Part shown: one piece after another, positions 36,323 to 44,972 of the stretch | Position numbering within the stretch: position 1 is the stretch's first letter | Layout: the number at the start of each line of letters is the position of its first letter | Origin: Clostridiales bacterium CHKCI006 | GTDB lineage: Bacteria > Bacillota_I > Bacilli_A > Erysipelotrichales > Coprobacillaceae | Length of the DNA: 64,000 nucleotides | Reading direction: 5' to 3' | NCBI GenBank assembly: GCA_900018345.1 | Contig: FCNA01000026.1 | Span: 1-64,000 of the forward strand | Translations under genes and position numbers: made by a program | Notes under the pieces: generated by a model | Told to the model about the DNA's origin: nothing | What the model saw: the letters and a program-made list of their open reading frames with translations, nothing else | Databases searched by the model: none

Positions 36323-37027
36323 TCATAATGGATTTTTCTTAATTTTCGCAAAAAGGCGCGGATAAGCCTTAGGGGTTGCTTTTTCTTTATATATGTAGAG
36401 ATTCACCCGTTTCTCTTCCGTTCCCGGCAGTGTAAAGGCATGCATATGTTCCAGCCGGCCGCCTAATTTCTGGACCCCGTGACATGCCTCCTGCCACTCG
36501 ACTTCCCCCTGGCTGCCTTTGAGGGCAATAAACCAACCGCCTGGTTTAACCAAAGGCAAACAGAGCTCATCTAAGATCTGCAGACGCGCCACGGCCCGGG
36601 CAGTGACGATATCTGCCTGCTCTCGATGACCGGCTGCATACGCTTCGGCTCTGGCTGCCACCGCTTCGACCTGTTCTAAAGCCAGCGCATCAATCAGATG
36701 ATTTAAAAAAGTAATTCGTTTATTTAAAGAATCCACGATCGTCACACGAATGTCCGGATAGACGATCTTGAGCGGTATGGAAGGAAATCCTGCTCCGGCG
36801 CCAATATCCATCAGATGCTCATGGGAAAGCGGATGATCAAAAGCCAAAGTCAGCGAATCATAGAAATGTTTCAGATAAACATCCTGCTTTTGGGTAATAT
36901 GCGTGAGATTCATCTTTTCATTCCATTCCACTAAAAGGGTATAATAAAGTTCAAATTGCTCAAGCATACGACTGGTCAATTCGATACCTTGAGCTTTCAA
37001 AGCGTCAATAAATGCCTGAATATCCAT
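36323..37027 (-). CDS. rsmG: 16S rRNA (guanine527-N7) methyltransferase RsmG
   Basis: A 234-residue SAM-dependent methyltransferase that modifies G527 of 16S rRNA. The SAM-binding loop is MDIGAGAGFPSIPLKIV, followed by VDSLNKRITFL, and later VTARAVARL. N-terminal helices EWNEKMNLTHITQ are typical of GidB/RsmG. I start at MDIQAFIDALKAQG (37027), which has a GGGATGG site; the longer frame would cross the promoter of the divergent HD gene. It leads the rsmG-noc operon, suggesting proximity to oriC. Confidence 0.95.
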   Translation of the reverse strand: MDIQAFIDALKAQGIELTSRMLEQFELYYTLLVEWNEKMNLTHITQKQDVYLKHFYDSLTLAFDHPLSHEHLMDIGAGAGFPSIPLKIVYPDIRVTIVDSLNKRITFLNHLIDALALEQVEAVAARAEAYAAGHREQADIVTARAVARLQILDELCLPLVKPGGWFIALKGSQGEVEWQEACHGVQKLGGRLEHMHAFTLPGTEEKRVNLYIYKEKATPKAYPRLFAKIKKNPL

Positions 37028-37137
37028 TCTGTCACCATCCCTTAGACTATTATAACGAATTTTTATTGGAATAACCATCTTTTTTATCAGCCGAAAAGAA
37101 AATATGCTATAATGAAGAAAAGAAAGTAGGGACATCA

Positions 37138-37731
37138 ATGACCAGTAAAGAGAGATTTTTGGAGATATATCAGACAAATATTCAAAGAGATGGAGCTGAC
37201 CGTTTGCTCAGTTTCCTGTTATCCAGCCACTCGGATTTCTTCAGTGCTCCTGCCAGTTCCCGTTATCATGGAGCCTATGTGGGTGGTCTGGTTGATCATA
37301 GCCTCAATGTTTACGATTGCCTCAAAGATTATTTGGCTCGACCTCGGGTCCAGGAAGTCTATGATCTAAAGAATTATAGTGAAGAAACGATAGCCATCGT
37401 CGCCTTGCTGCACGACCTCTGTAAGATCAACTGTTACCACCCCGGCTTTCGCAATGTCAAAAACGATGCGGGTATCTGGGAAAAAGTGCCCACCTTCGAG
37501 TTTCGTGATGAGATTCCCTATGGACATGGCGAAAAATCCGTCTATATCATCAGCGGCTATATGCGGTTAAGCCGGGAAGAGGCCTTTGCCATCCGTTACC
37601 ATATGGGCTTTTCAGGCACGGAGGATACACGCAATGTCGGCGCTGCTTTTGAAAAGTTTCCGCTTGCTTTTGCCCTTTCGACCGCCGATATGGAAGCTAC
37701 TTATTTTCTGGAGAGTCAACATAAAAAGTAG
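37138..37731 (+). CDS. HD-domain phosphohydrolase-like protein
   Basis: A 197-residue HD-superfamily protein. The metal-binding set is GGLVDHSLNVYD (H54), ALLHDLCK (H92, D93) and a later aspartate in STADMEATYF, so a metal-dependent phosphohydrolase acting on a nucleotide-like substrate is likely, but the substrate is unknown. Similar proteins occur in both Firmicute chromosomes and phages. TATAAT lies at 37108-37113. Its last 35 bases overlap the convergent O-antigen-ligase-like gene. Confidence 0.8.
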   Translation: MTSKERFLEIYQTNIQRDGADRLLSFLLSSHSDFFSAPASSRYHGAYVGGLVDHSLNVYDCLKDYLARPRVQEVYDLKNYSEETIAIVALLHDLCKINCYHPGFRNVKNDAGIWEKVPTFEFRDEIPYGHGEKSVYIISGYMRLSREEAFAIRYHMGFSGTEDTRNVGAAFEKFPLAFALSTADMEATYFLESQHKK

Positions 37732-39136
37732 AAGCACCTGAACAAGCCAGTAAACCAAAGAAGACAAACAATAAGGGTGTACTGGAAGGCTGCGCAATAT
37801 TCGTTAGATCTTGCATCAGATAACAGAGGATCGCCAGGCAGAGCGCCAGATGCTTGCCCTTGGCTAGATTCTCTTTTAATATCTCGCCAAACATCCCTAG
37901 ATACGTCCCCAGCCCTAATATTCCTGTCGTGACTAATAACTGCAGATAAACATTATGCGCGGCATCGAGGACCAGATCCCCAAACAGGGCTGCCTGCTCG
38001 GTCAAGGAAGCAAATGTTTCCGGTCCGGTTCCGATCAACCACTCCTTGATTCCCGCAGAAGCATAAACCTTCCAGGTATAGATCCAGGTCATGCCACGAT
38101 AGCTGGCCCAGCTCTTCCCAAAACGAAGATAATCATTCAGTGCTCCTAGATCAAGGAAGCGTCCTAGCGTATTCACAAAAAGCAAGAACAAGACACCAAG
38201 TAGCACACAACTGCCTAAAATCTTCCAGTACCAGTGAGCCAGATGTGTCCTTGCCATGCCTAGATACAATAACCCCAGACAAAGAAGCATCAGGATCAGA
38301 AAGACCGGATGAAAGACCGTCAAGAACAGCGTAGAAGTCTCCATGTAATGCGGGAAAAAATAACTTGCATTGACCACGATGCTCATCCCGACCAGCCCCA
38401 TCGCCACGAGCGCTAAAAAACGCCGCAAGGCCAAAAGATGCGTGCCAAGAAAACCAATCGCTAACAATAGAACAACCCCCAATGCGACTAGCCCACTATC
38501 TGTATTCGCACAGGCCAGACCTAGCATTCCAAGCAATGCACCGATCCCGGCGAGTCTTTCTTTGCCCTCCCCCATAGCAAAATGGATCGCTAAAAAAGGA
38601 ACCATCAGACAAAGATAAGCCGAGTAGAAATTAATATTTCCGACGGTCGAAATAAAAGCAAAATAATTGTCAGGTGACATCTGCGTATAAATCCCTAATG
38701 GATCGATCTGATAATAATTGAGACAGGCTAAAACAGCAGTTCCACCGACCCCAACCACAGCGGGAAAGATCAACGATCGATCAACGGTGGCATGTCGGCT
38801 CAAAGCAAAGTACAGCCCGCCATACATCAGATAAGTCAAAAGTCCCTGCAGCCTGCCATTTTGCCCGCTCCAGCTCGCAAAATAATCTATTGAGAAAAGC
38901 GTTGAGCAAAACATCACCAATAAAAAGGCAAGCACAAAAAAATCCAGACGCCGAAAGGTCCAGCGGACATCACGACGAATATCATCAATGATCACAGCCA
39001 TCAAATAGATGAAAGTAACACCAAAAAAGAAGTAATGCTTCGTCGCTAAAATATCGAATAAATGATCATGGATCACCAAAGGAAACAGAGCCAACATTGC
39101 CCATAAATAGATTTGTGAGACTCTTTTGATCAACAT
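37697..39136 (-). CDS. O-antigen ligase/Wzy-like membrane protein
   Basis: A protein of about 479 residues with some twelve membrane helices and a large extracellular loop. The loop contains SWASYRGMTWIYTWKVYASAG and, next to it, GTGPETFASL, the signature region of the O-antigen ligase/Wzy superfamily (Wzy_C). In Gram-positive bacteria such proteins polymerise or attach surface polysaccharide or act on polyprenyl-linked glycans. The third codon ATG (39136) has a better spacing from GAGGGGGG than the first (39142). No other glycan genes surround it. The 3' end overlaps the convergent HD gene. Confidence 0.8.
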   Translation of the reverse strand: MLIKRVSQIYLWAMLALFPLVIHDHLFDILATKHYFFFGVTFIYLMAVIIDDIRRDVRWTFRRLDFFVLAFLLVMFCSTLFSIDYFASWSGQNGRLQGLLTYLMYGGLYFALSRHATVDRSLIFPAVVGVGGTAVLACLNYYQIDPLGIYTQMSPDNYFAFISTVGNINFYSAYLCLMVPFLAIHFAMGEGKERLAGIGALLGMLGLACANTDSGLVALGVVLLLAIGFLGTHLLALRRFLALVAMGLVGMSIVVNASYFFPHYMETSTLFLTVFHPVFLILMLLCLGLLYLGMARTHLAHWYWKILGSCVLLGVLFLLFVNTLGRFLDLGALNDYLRFGKSWASYRGMTWIYTWKVYASAGIKEWLIGTGPETFASLTEQAALFGDLVLDAAHNVYLQLLVTTGILGLGTYLGMFGEILKENLAKGKHLALCLAILCYLMQDLTNIAQPSSTPLLFVFFGLLACSGASTFYVDSPENK

Positions 39137-39261
39137 ATCCATCCCCCCTCTTCTTTTATTTTACTAGATATCTTTTTGTTTTTAAATCTTTTTACGGCCA
39201 TTTTACTTACTATTTAGATGTATTTGTATTATACTTAAATTATCGGAAGGAGGCATACCGA

Positions 39262-39804
39262 ATGAAAGTATGTATGATTATCACAGATGGTTTTGAAGAA
39301 ATCGAAGCCATTGGTACTTTAGCCATCTTAAGCCGTGGTGGTGTTGAAGTGGATGTTTATTCTTTACTTGATAAAGATGCAACCGGACGCTTTGGCGTTA
39401 CCTGTACCAATCTAAAACCTTTTTCAACCATGACGATGGATGATTATGAAGCCATCATCATCCCAGGCGGACCTGAATGGAAAGCACTCGAAGCAAGCCA
39501 GGAAGTACAAAACTGGTTAAAGGCCTTCAATGAAGCAGGCAAATATGTTTGTGCCATCTGCGCCGGACCAACGATCTTGGGTCGTGCCGGTTTCTTAAAA
39601 GGCAAGAATTATACTTGCTTCACTTCTATGAATGATGACTTTGGCGGCACTTACCATCAACAATATGTCGTTAAAGACGGAAACATCATCACTGGATGTT
39701 CAGCAGCTGCCAGCATTGATTTTGGCTTTGCCATTTTGGAAGCTGTTGCCGGCAAAGAAGCAGCGGATAAGACCAAAGCAGAAATCTACTACAACTACAA
39801 GTAA
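39262..39804 (+). CDS. DJ-1/PfpI family protein
   Basis: A 180-residue DJ-1-fold protein. The nucleophile elbow is CAICAGPTIL, with C100 the reactive cysteine, and the supporting glutamate is in FEEIEA (residues 11-16). Further conserved blocks are IIIPGGPEW and SAAASIDFGFAILE. Members act as protein deglycase-like or redox-stress proteins; the precise activity is debated. AAGGAGGCATACCG precedes the ATG. Monocistronic. Confidence 0.92.
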   Translation: MKVCMIITDGFEEIEAIGTLAILSRGGVEVDVYSLLDKDATGRFGVTCTNLKPFSTMTMDDYEAIIIPGGPEWKALEASQEVQNWLKAFNEAGKYVCAICAGPTILGRAGFLKGKNYTCFTSMNDDFGGTYHQQYVVKDGNIITGCSAAASIDFGFAILEAVAGKEAADKTKAEIYYNYK

Positions 39805-39828
39805 AAAGCTCGTCTGAGCTTTTTTATT
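39804..39828 (+). terminator. Terminator of the DJ-1 gene
   Basis: AAAAGCTC (39804-39811) and GAGCTTTT (39816-39823) followed by TTTATTTT. Beyond it, 39829-39961 holds no recognisable gene. Confidence 0.85.
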
Positions 39829-39961
39829 TTGCCGCAAGAACACCCTTCTTTTCCTGGAAAACAACATCTCTTTTTATCTCTAAGACACTTTTCTCAATCC
39901 CACATGACCTGGAACCAATGGATCACTAAAAACAGCCATGCCTTAGCATGACTGTCTATGT

Positions 39962-40218
39962 TTATTCATCGATATTAACGATCTCGTATTCTCTTGTACC
40001 TAAACCTAACTGAGCAGCAGCTTCCACAATCTCGGACCATTCAGTTTCTTAACCAGATCTCCGATCAGTTCCGGATGAAGATAGTTATGTCCGCCGGGTT
40101 CTCCGGTCGAGATCTTAACGCCGACCTTCCCTCTGAGCTCTTTGCCTAAGCTCTCATATATTTTAACGAGACTCTCAGGTGTGATTGTTTTGGTGAAATA
40201 TACTTTTGCTTTTTCCAT
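39962..40218 (-). pseudogene. DUF362 protein with a large internal deletion
   Basis: The first 61 residues (MEKAKVYFTKTITPESLV to HPELIGDLVKKLNG) match the N-terminus of DUF362 ferredoxin-like proteins, which normally exceed 350 residues. The frame then shifts, and the following bases encode SEIVEAAAQLGLGTREYEI to a stop, matching my memory of the C-terminus of the same family. The middle, including the 4Fe-4S cluster cysteines, is missing. No ribosome-binding site is evident. Confidence 0.65.
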
Positions 40219-40314
40219 GTAAAAACATTATTCAGTTGTCAGATGTAGAGAATTGGTCTACATTTTTATTCTAATCTTTTTTTCATTAACGAAGCAATAG
40301 AAACCTTTTTCTTA

Positions 40315-41106
40315 TTACCACTCAATACTTTCCATATCATCCGGTACATACACCTTACCCGAAAAGACCTGCTTGGCTTCATCTGTATAAAGGGCTTTGC
40401 GGCTAGCTAACTGTGTATCTTCAGTATGATAAAGCACTAAATGAGAAACTCCTAATTGTTCTGCAAGCGTACCGGCATCTTTGGCCGTGCTATGATGGAT
40501 CTGATAGGGATGATAGATCTCACGATCCCGGTACAGACAAAAAGCCTCACACATGAGCCAATCACTATGCACGACCACCTCATGATTGACTGGCTGATAT
40601 GGCTCATCCCCTAAACAACTCAATGTTTCACCATCCGGGAAAGTCAGTTTAACCCCAAATTGCTTGGTCTTGCTTGAATGGATGTCAAAAAACTGTAACT
40701 CATGATCCCGGTGATATACCTTTTGTCCGTCAGTCACCTCACAAAAGACCACTTTTTGCATAAGGGCCTGGTACATACCAGGTGTAAACGTATGTGATAA
40801 GATCAACTGCAGGGTCTTGATGACCTCATCATGTCCATAAACAGGCAGCGGCTGGGTGCGCTGGCTCATGACCAGGGCACGCATGACCCAGACTGCCCCA
40901 AGAATATGGTCCGTATGCGTATGTGTGATAAAGAAAGCATCTAATTGAGATAAATCCACATTGGCTTCATCCAGACGATTTAATATCGTATTTCCTCCAC
41001 CGGCATCTACCAGCAAAGTGAATGTCTCATCCTGCAGGACAAAACAGGTATTATAACATTTTTTGACCATGGCGTGTCCTGTTCCTAACATTGTCAACTT
41101 TTTCAT
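40315..41106 (-). CDS. MBL-fold metallo-hydrolase (RNase Z-like)
   Basis: A 263-residue metallo-beta-lactamase-fold enzyme. It carries the zinc motif FITHTHTDHILG, a leading LLVDAGGGN strand, a CLGDEPYQP aspartate and further histidines in DWLMCEAF, STAKDAG and LVLYHTED. The layout resembles RNase Z/arylsulfatase-like hydrolases but lacks an obvious RNase Z exosite arm, so the substrate is open. I start at ATG 41106 behind AGGATAGGTG; the GTG nine bases upstream lies within that site. Monocistronic. Confidence 0.85.
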   Translation of the reverse strand: MKKLTMLGTGHAMVKKCYNTCFVLQDETFTLLVDAGGGNTILNRLDEANVDLSQLDAFFITHTHTDHILGAVWVMRALVMSQRTQPLPVYGHDEVIKTLQLILSHTFTPGMYQALMQKVVFCEVTDGQKVYHRDHELQFFDIHSSKTKQFGVKLTFPDGETLSCLGDEPYQPVNHEVVVHSDWLMCEAFCLYRDREIYHPYQIHHSTAKDAGTLAEQLGVSHLVLYHTEDTQLASRKALYTDEAKQVFSGKVYVPDDMESIEW

Positions 41107-41191
41107 GACGATCACCTATCCTTCGAGAATAAGTATAATCAGTTTTGGAAGGCTTGTCCACGTCTATTTTGAGATGTCTGAAATAACTTGC

Positions 41192-42288
41192 CTACCATCC
41201 TTTGAACCCATCAAAGGCCTGAGAGATCTCTTTTAAATGATCCGTGATCTTGATGTGCTGTGGGCAATGTCTTTCGCACTGATGACATTCGATACAGTCA
41301 CCGGCTCGTCCATGTGTCTGTGCCAGGTTAAAATAATAAACGATCTGAGTTGTCGAATGTCCTTCCTGAAGCAGACTCAGGTATTCAGGAATCGGGATAT
41401 GCTTCGGACAGGTTTCGGTACAGTAATGACAGGCCGTACATGGAATCATGGAAGACTGCTGAATGATCATAGCAGCTTTCGCACAGGTCGCTTTCTCTGC
41501 TTCGGTCATGGGCACAAAGTCTTTCATAAACAAGAGATTATCACGCATCTGTTCAAGACTGTTCATACCGGAAAGAACCATCATGACCCCCTCGTGACTG
41601 GCCGCAAAACGCAAGGCCCGCTCGCCAATGAGGCCTGTGGATCCATTTGGGCAAACAAGGCCTTTGCCTCTTCAGGTAATTTCATGAGCGTCCCACCCTT
41701 GATAGGCTCCATGACAATCACCGGTTTTCCATGTTTTCTGGCCACCTCATAACATTTGCGAGACTGAATGCTTTCATTGTCCCAATCCAGATAATTGATC
41801 TGCAGCTGAACCACGTCCAATTCAGGATGTTCTGTCAGCGTTTGATCCAATAATTCGGCACTGTCATGCCAGCTCATGCCAATCTTTTTTACCAGACCCT
41901 GCGCTTTCTTTTCCTGAAGAAAAGCAAAGCTGTCCAGTTTTTGGCTCTTCGCTAAATTATACACTCCCTGATTATGCAGCAGATAATAATCAAAATAGCC
42001 ACACCCTAAACGTTCCAGCTGCTCATCGAAGATACGTGCCTGTTCTTCTTTAGAGTGCATGAACTCATTGGAAAGCTTAGTGGTGATCGTATAAGATTCG
42101 CGCGGATAACGGTCGACCAAAGCAGCTTTCAGTGTCGGTTCACTGAGCCCTTTAGCGTATTTATACGCCGTATCAAAATAAGTAAACCCATTTTCCATAA
42201 AGAGATCGACCATCTCTTTGACTAAAGATAAATCCACCTGGTCACCACGAAATGGTAAACGCATCATACCAAAACCAAAGTTTTTCAT
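41192..42288 (-). pseudogene. Aldo/keto reductase with C-terminal 4Fe-4S domain, frameshifted
   Basis: A gene of about 365 codons in two frames. The 5' part (MKNFGFGMMRLPFRG to MDPQASLA) has the AKR barrel with FTYFDTAYKYA (catalytic Asp/Tyr) and KIGMSWHDS. At about 41630 the frame is lost, and a second frame continues ALRFAASHEGVMMVLSGM, then two ferredoxin motifs (CTACHYCTETCP and CIECHQCERHCP). The disruption lies in a GC-rich stretch (TTGGCGAGCGGGCC) that looks like a small insertion. ATG at 42288 has AGAGGGAAAAC ahead. All catalytic parts are present, so this may be a recent mutation or a sequencing error. Confidence 0.8.
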
Positions 42289-42314
42289 GTTTTCCCTCTT
42301 TTCTCTGACTGAGT

Positions 42315-42373
42315 GCTTTTGCCCTGGCTTCAATCATCAATGATGAATGGGGAAAATAAGCCCTGGCAAAAGC
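42315..42373 (-). promoter_or_regulatory. Long leader hairpin upstream of the aldo/keto reductase
   Basis: GCTTTTGCCCTGGCTT (42315-42330) and AAGCCCTGGCAAAAGC (42358-42373) pair over 16 bases with two central mismatches; the loop holds a smaller ATCATC/GATGA dyad. It lies 27 bases upstream of the start codon, so it would form in the mRNA leader. The rest of the gap to 42643 contains no gene I can support. Confidence 0.4.
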
Positions 42374-42643
42374 CTCTTCCTATGTTCTTCATCTGGATCC
42401 CCTGATCTTATTGTAGCGAAAAAAAGAAGCCGTAACCATTTTGATTTCTTAACCACAGCATTAGTTTTACTTATTTAATGCCTGGTTATTGGTATTCATT
42501 TCCTGTTTTTACGCTATGTCTACTTTGAAGAGTACATCAGACAGACTCATTCAGAAGCATGGTTTCGGTAAGGGCGGCACTTGCCAAATTGTGCAGCTTG
42601 ACCCAAAATGGCATGTGGCTGGCATGCCGATGATATGTTTCGC

Positions 42644-43540
42644 TCATTCATCTAACTGTTGGATGACCTTTTTGAGCAGTGCTGCGAATTCTTCAATATA
42701 ATACGTGCTCTGCTTTTTCTCCCAACAGGCAAAATAGTTTCGTGAAATCGGCTTTTGATGACGGTATAGAGGAATGCGTTTCACTCCGGGCACTGTTTCA
42801 GGCATCTGACCTAGCACATCAATTGGAAAATAACCACGATGACTCAATACCATCAAACGCGCTTCTTCAAGAGAATAGGCATAAGCAAAGCGATGAGAAA
42901 GGCGCAAGGTCTGCTCATAAAAGTTTCTTTCACTCTCTTCCTGTCCTTTAGACACCACAAGAATACAGGTTAACTTGCTAAGATCTTCCGTGTCAATGAC
43001 CGTCTGACCGGCTAAAGGATGACGGGCTGAAATTTCGATATAACTGCGACTATGAGTCAGCTCAACGTTTTCATAGTCAGGATCGTAGGCTCGACGCTGC
43101 TCACTGATCTTCATATCAATGCGATGCTCTAAAAGCAACGCAAACAATTCCTCGTGTGTACCACTAATGATCGATATATTGACTTCCGGATATAGTTTAG
43201 AAAACTCGGCAATGCTTGTCGATAACTCTGGGGTACTGAAATTCTTTGGAAACCCAATTCGCAGTTCTGTATCATTATCCAATCCACGGCGAATCGTTTC
43301 TTTTTTCAGTTCCTCTACCTCATCCAGCAGGCTTTGGCCATGGTCATATAAATACGATCCCGCAGGTGTCAAAGAAAAATGACGCCCTTCGCGTTTCAAT
43401 AAATCAACGCCCAGCTCCTGCTCGAGTGCCTTGATCTGCTGCGAAATGGCAGATTGTGAGATAAAGCATTCTTCGGCTGCTTCGGTAAAACTCTGACATC
43501 TGACGACCGTGATAAAATACTTTAATTGTCTAAAAAGCAT
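42644..43540 (-). CDS. LysR-family transcriptional regulator
   Basis: A 298-residue LysR-type regulator with an N-terminal winged helix (FRQLKYFITVVRCQSFTEAA, then CFISQSAISQQIKALEQEL) and an effector-binding domain (TELRIGFPKNFST, then MKISEQRRAYDPDYENVEL). Length and layout are normal. GGGGTGAGCGT precedes the ATG. Its likely former target, an SDR gene upstream, survives only as a fragment, so the present regulon is unclear. Confidence 0.88.
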   Translation of the reverse strand: MLFRQLKYFITVVRCQSFTEAAEECFISQSAISQQIKALEQELGVDLLKREGRHFSLTPAGSYLYDHGQSLLDEVEELKKETIRRGLDNDTELRIGFPKNFSTPELSTSIAEFSKLYPEVNISIISGTHEELFALLLEHRIDMKISEQRRAYDPDYENVELTHSRSYIEISARHPLAGQTVIDTEDLSKLTCILVVSKGQEESERNFYEQTLRLSHRFAYAYSLEEARLMVLSHRGYFPIDVLGQMPETVPGVKRIPLYRHQKPISRNYFACWEKKQSTYYIEEFAALLKKVIQQLDE

Positions 43541-43671
43541 ACGCTCACCCCTTTGTATTTATTTTACTAAAGGTGTTTTTAAAAGTAAATCGTCCTATCA
43601 AAAAATGGTGGATCTCTCCGCCAAATCATCCGTCTTCACGCTGACAGACTAATGATCCTGGTGATGATCGC

Positions 43672-44000
43672 TTAATGGTCCAAATAGAACGCAGTGGCTC
43701 CGCCATCGATCAGGAAATCAGCATCGCTGATAAAGGCGCCGCGCTCACTCATTAAGAGTTCAGCAACGTTGGCAATCTCATCAGCCGTTCCTGGTCGACC
43801 AGCCGGACATTTCGCAAACATATTTTTATAGAAATCCCCTCGTGGACCGTTAAACTCGTCTAAAGTCAACGGTGTTACCACAATGCCAGGTGAAATTGAA
43901 TTTAAACGTACGCGCCCAACGACTGCCTCATACATGACGCGTTTCTCATTGCAGCGTTTGGCTAACTGATATGCATGCAGTGTGTCACGAATATTTTCAA
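43672..44000 (-). pseudogene. Short-chain dehydrogenase, C-terminal remnant
   Basis: Read on the minus strand from about 44000: NIRDTLHAYQLAKRCNEKRV, with the SDR catalytic YxxxK as YQLAK, then MYEAVVGRVRLNSISPGIVV, an EFNGPRGDFYKNMFAKCPAGR block and FLIDGGATAFY. The Rossmann half with the cofactor motif is missing; at about 44000 the sequence changes to relaxase debris. The catalytic pair is kept, but no NAD(P) site remains. Confidence 0.75.
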
Positions 44001-44014
44001 GCTGCCGGACAGCA

Positions 44015-44530
44015 GCGGTTTACTAGAGGAAAAAAACTCGGCACAGAATATACCGCGGAACGAATCAGGGAGTGAATGGTCAGAAGTCCAAAACGGCGCT
44101 TGATGGTTTGTAAGGAATACGAGCTGATCCGGCAACTTATTGACCTGCAAAACGACAGCCGAGTACAAAAGAGAGGTGGTTTTGCTCACTGAACGCAACA
44201 AAATCATCTTAAACAGGCTGCAAAGACACTGATTTTCCTCATGGACAATAACCTGACTTTCCAAGCAGAACTGATTTCCAAAAGCAAAGAGCTGTCGGCA
44301 ACCAACGCGCAGACCAGCGGATCCATCAAGGAGCTGCCAAAACAATATGAGCAGATAACAGCGACAAAAGATAAACTGTATCAGGAATACCGGAACCTGA
44401 ATCAAAAAGTCCGGCAGCATGAAACGGTCTAGACAAATCTGGAACAGCACCTCCTGCCAGAGCCGGAAAAGATTGGGGCAAAGAAAAAGCGTCTTCTATC
44501 CAGATTTGACAGGTATAAATCCGCAAAAGG
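44015..44530 (+). pseudogene. Conjugative relaxase, C-terminal remnant
   Basis: In several frames the plus strand reads RFTRGKKLGTEYTAERIRE, then KEYELIRQLIDLQND, then AAKTLIFLMDNNLTFQAELI and KSKELSATNAQTSGSIKEL. This follows the C-terminal helical tail of MobA-type relaxases of Firmicute integrative elements. Stops at 44076 and 44430 and frame changes destroy it. It marks where an element once joined the chromosome inside the SDR gene. Confidence 0.6.
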
Positions 44531-44562
44531 TTGCCATAATAAAACCATCATAAAATGTACAA

Positions 44563-44594
44563 ACTTGATACCGAGTGTTATAACGGTATCAAGT
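44563..44594 (+). promoter_or_regulatory. Operator of the plus-strand AbiE locus
   Basis: ACTTGATACCG (44563-44573) and CGGTATCAAGT (44584-44594) are perfect 11-base inverted arms around AGTGTTATAA, 22 bases before the AbiEi start. AbiEi antitoxins are known to repress by binding inverted repeats at their promoter. Confidence 0.65.
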
Positions 44595-44615
44595 TGCAAC
44601 AAGAGAGGTGATGTT

Positions 44616-44948
44616 ATGGCCGATTTAGATTCTTTGAAAAAACTTGTCAGAGAAAATGGCTATCTATATACGAAAGACGTACCCAGCGCAGGAATTCGCC
44701 GGGAACAGCTCAAAAAATATCTGGATGAAGGCAGTCTGATTCGGGAAAGCCAGGGAATCTATTCCTTTGCGGACAGTATCAATGACGAATTTGTATTGCT
44801 GCAGAGCAGATGTAAAAAAGGGATTTTCTCTTATGGAACAGCATTATATTTTCATGGTTTGTCTGACCGTTTCCCACAGATAGTTTCCATCTTGAGCAAT
44901 GTTAGTATCCGTTCCATACAACTCAATGTCTATATAAGGTTTACTTAA
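44616..44948 (+). pseudogene. AbiEi-type antitoxin, truncated by insertion
   Basis: The frame starts with MADLDSLKKLVRENGYLYTK behind AGAGAGGTGATGTT and contains the winged-helix N-terminus (SAGIRREQLKKYLDEGSLI, then GIYSFADSINDEF) and GIFSYGTALYFHGLSDRFP of AbiEi antitoxins. After about residue 92 (near 44890) the sequence becomes the complement of an unrelated minus-strand gene, and the frame ends by chance. The missing C-terminal part of the same gene reappears at about 46840. Confidence 0.75.
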
Positions 44949-44966
44949 CTCAATAAATGATAGCAT
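44888..44966 (-). pseudogene. Start of a third gene in the inverted AbiE cassette, truncated
   Basis: On the minus strand GGAGGTGAGAATAT leads to ATG at 44966 and MLSFIELSKPYIDIELYGTD, which then runs into the complement of the plus-strand AbiEi gene near 44888. It follows the AbiEii gene by seven bases and is probably a cassette gene cut at the insertion junction. I do not recognise the family. Confidence 0.4.
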
Positions 44967-44972
44967 ATATTC

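Noticed and set aside
42489-42701. A 70-codon plus-strand gene next to the LysR gene
   Set aside because: No ribosome-binding site and its end is the complement of the LysR coding sequence.
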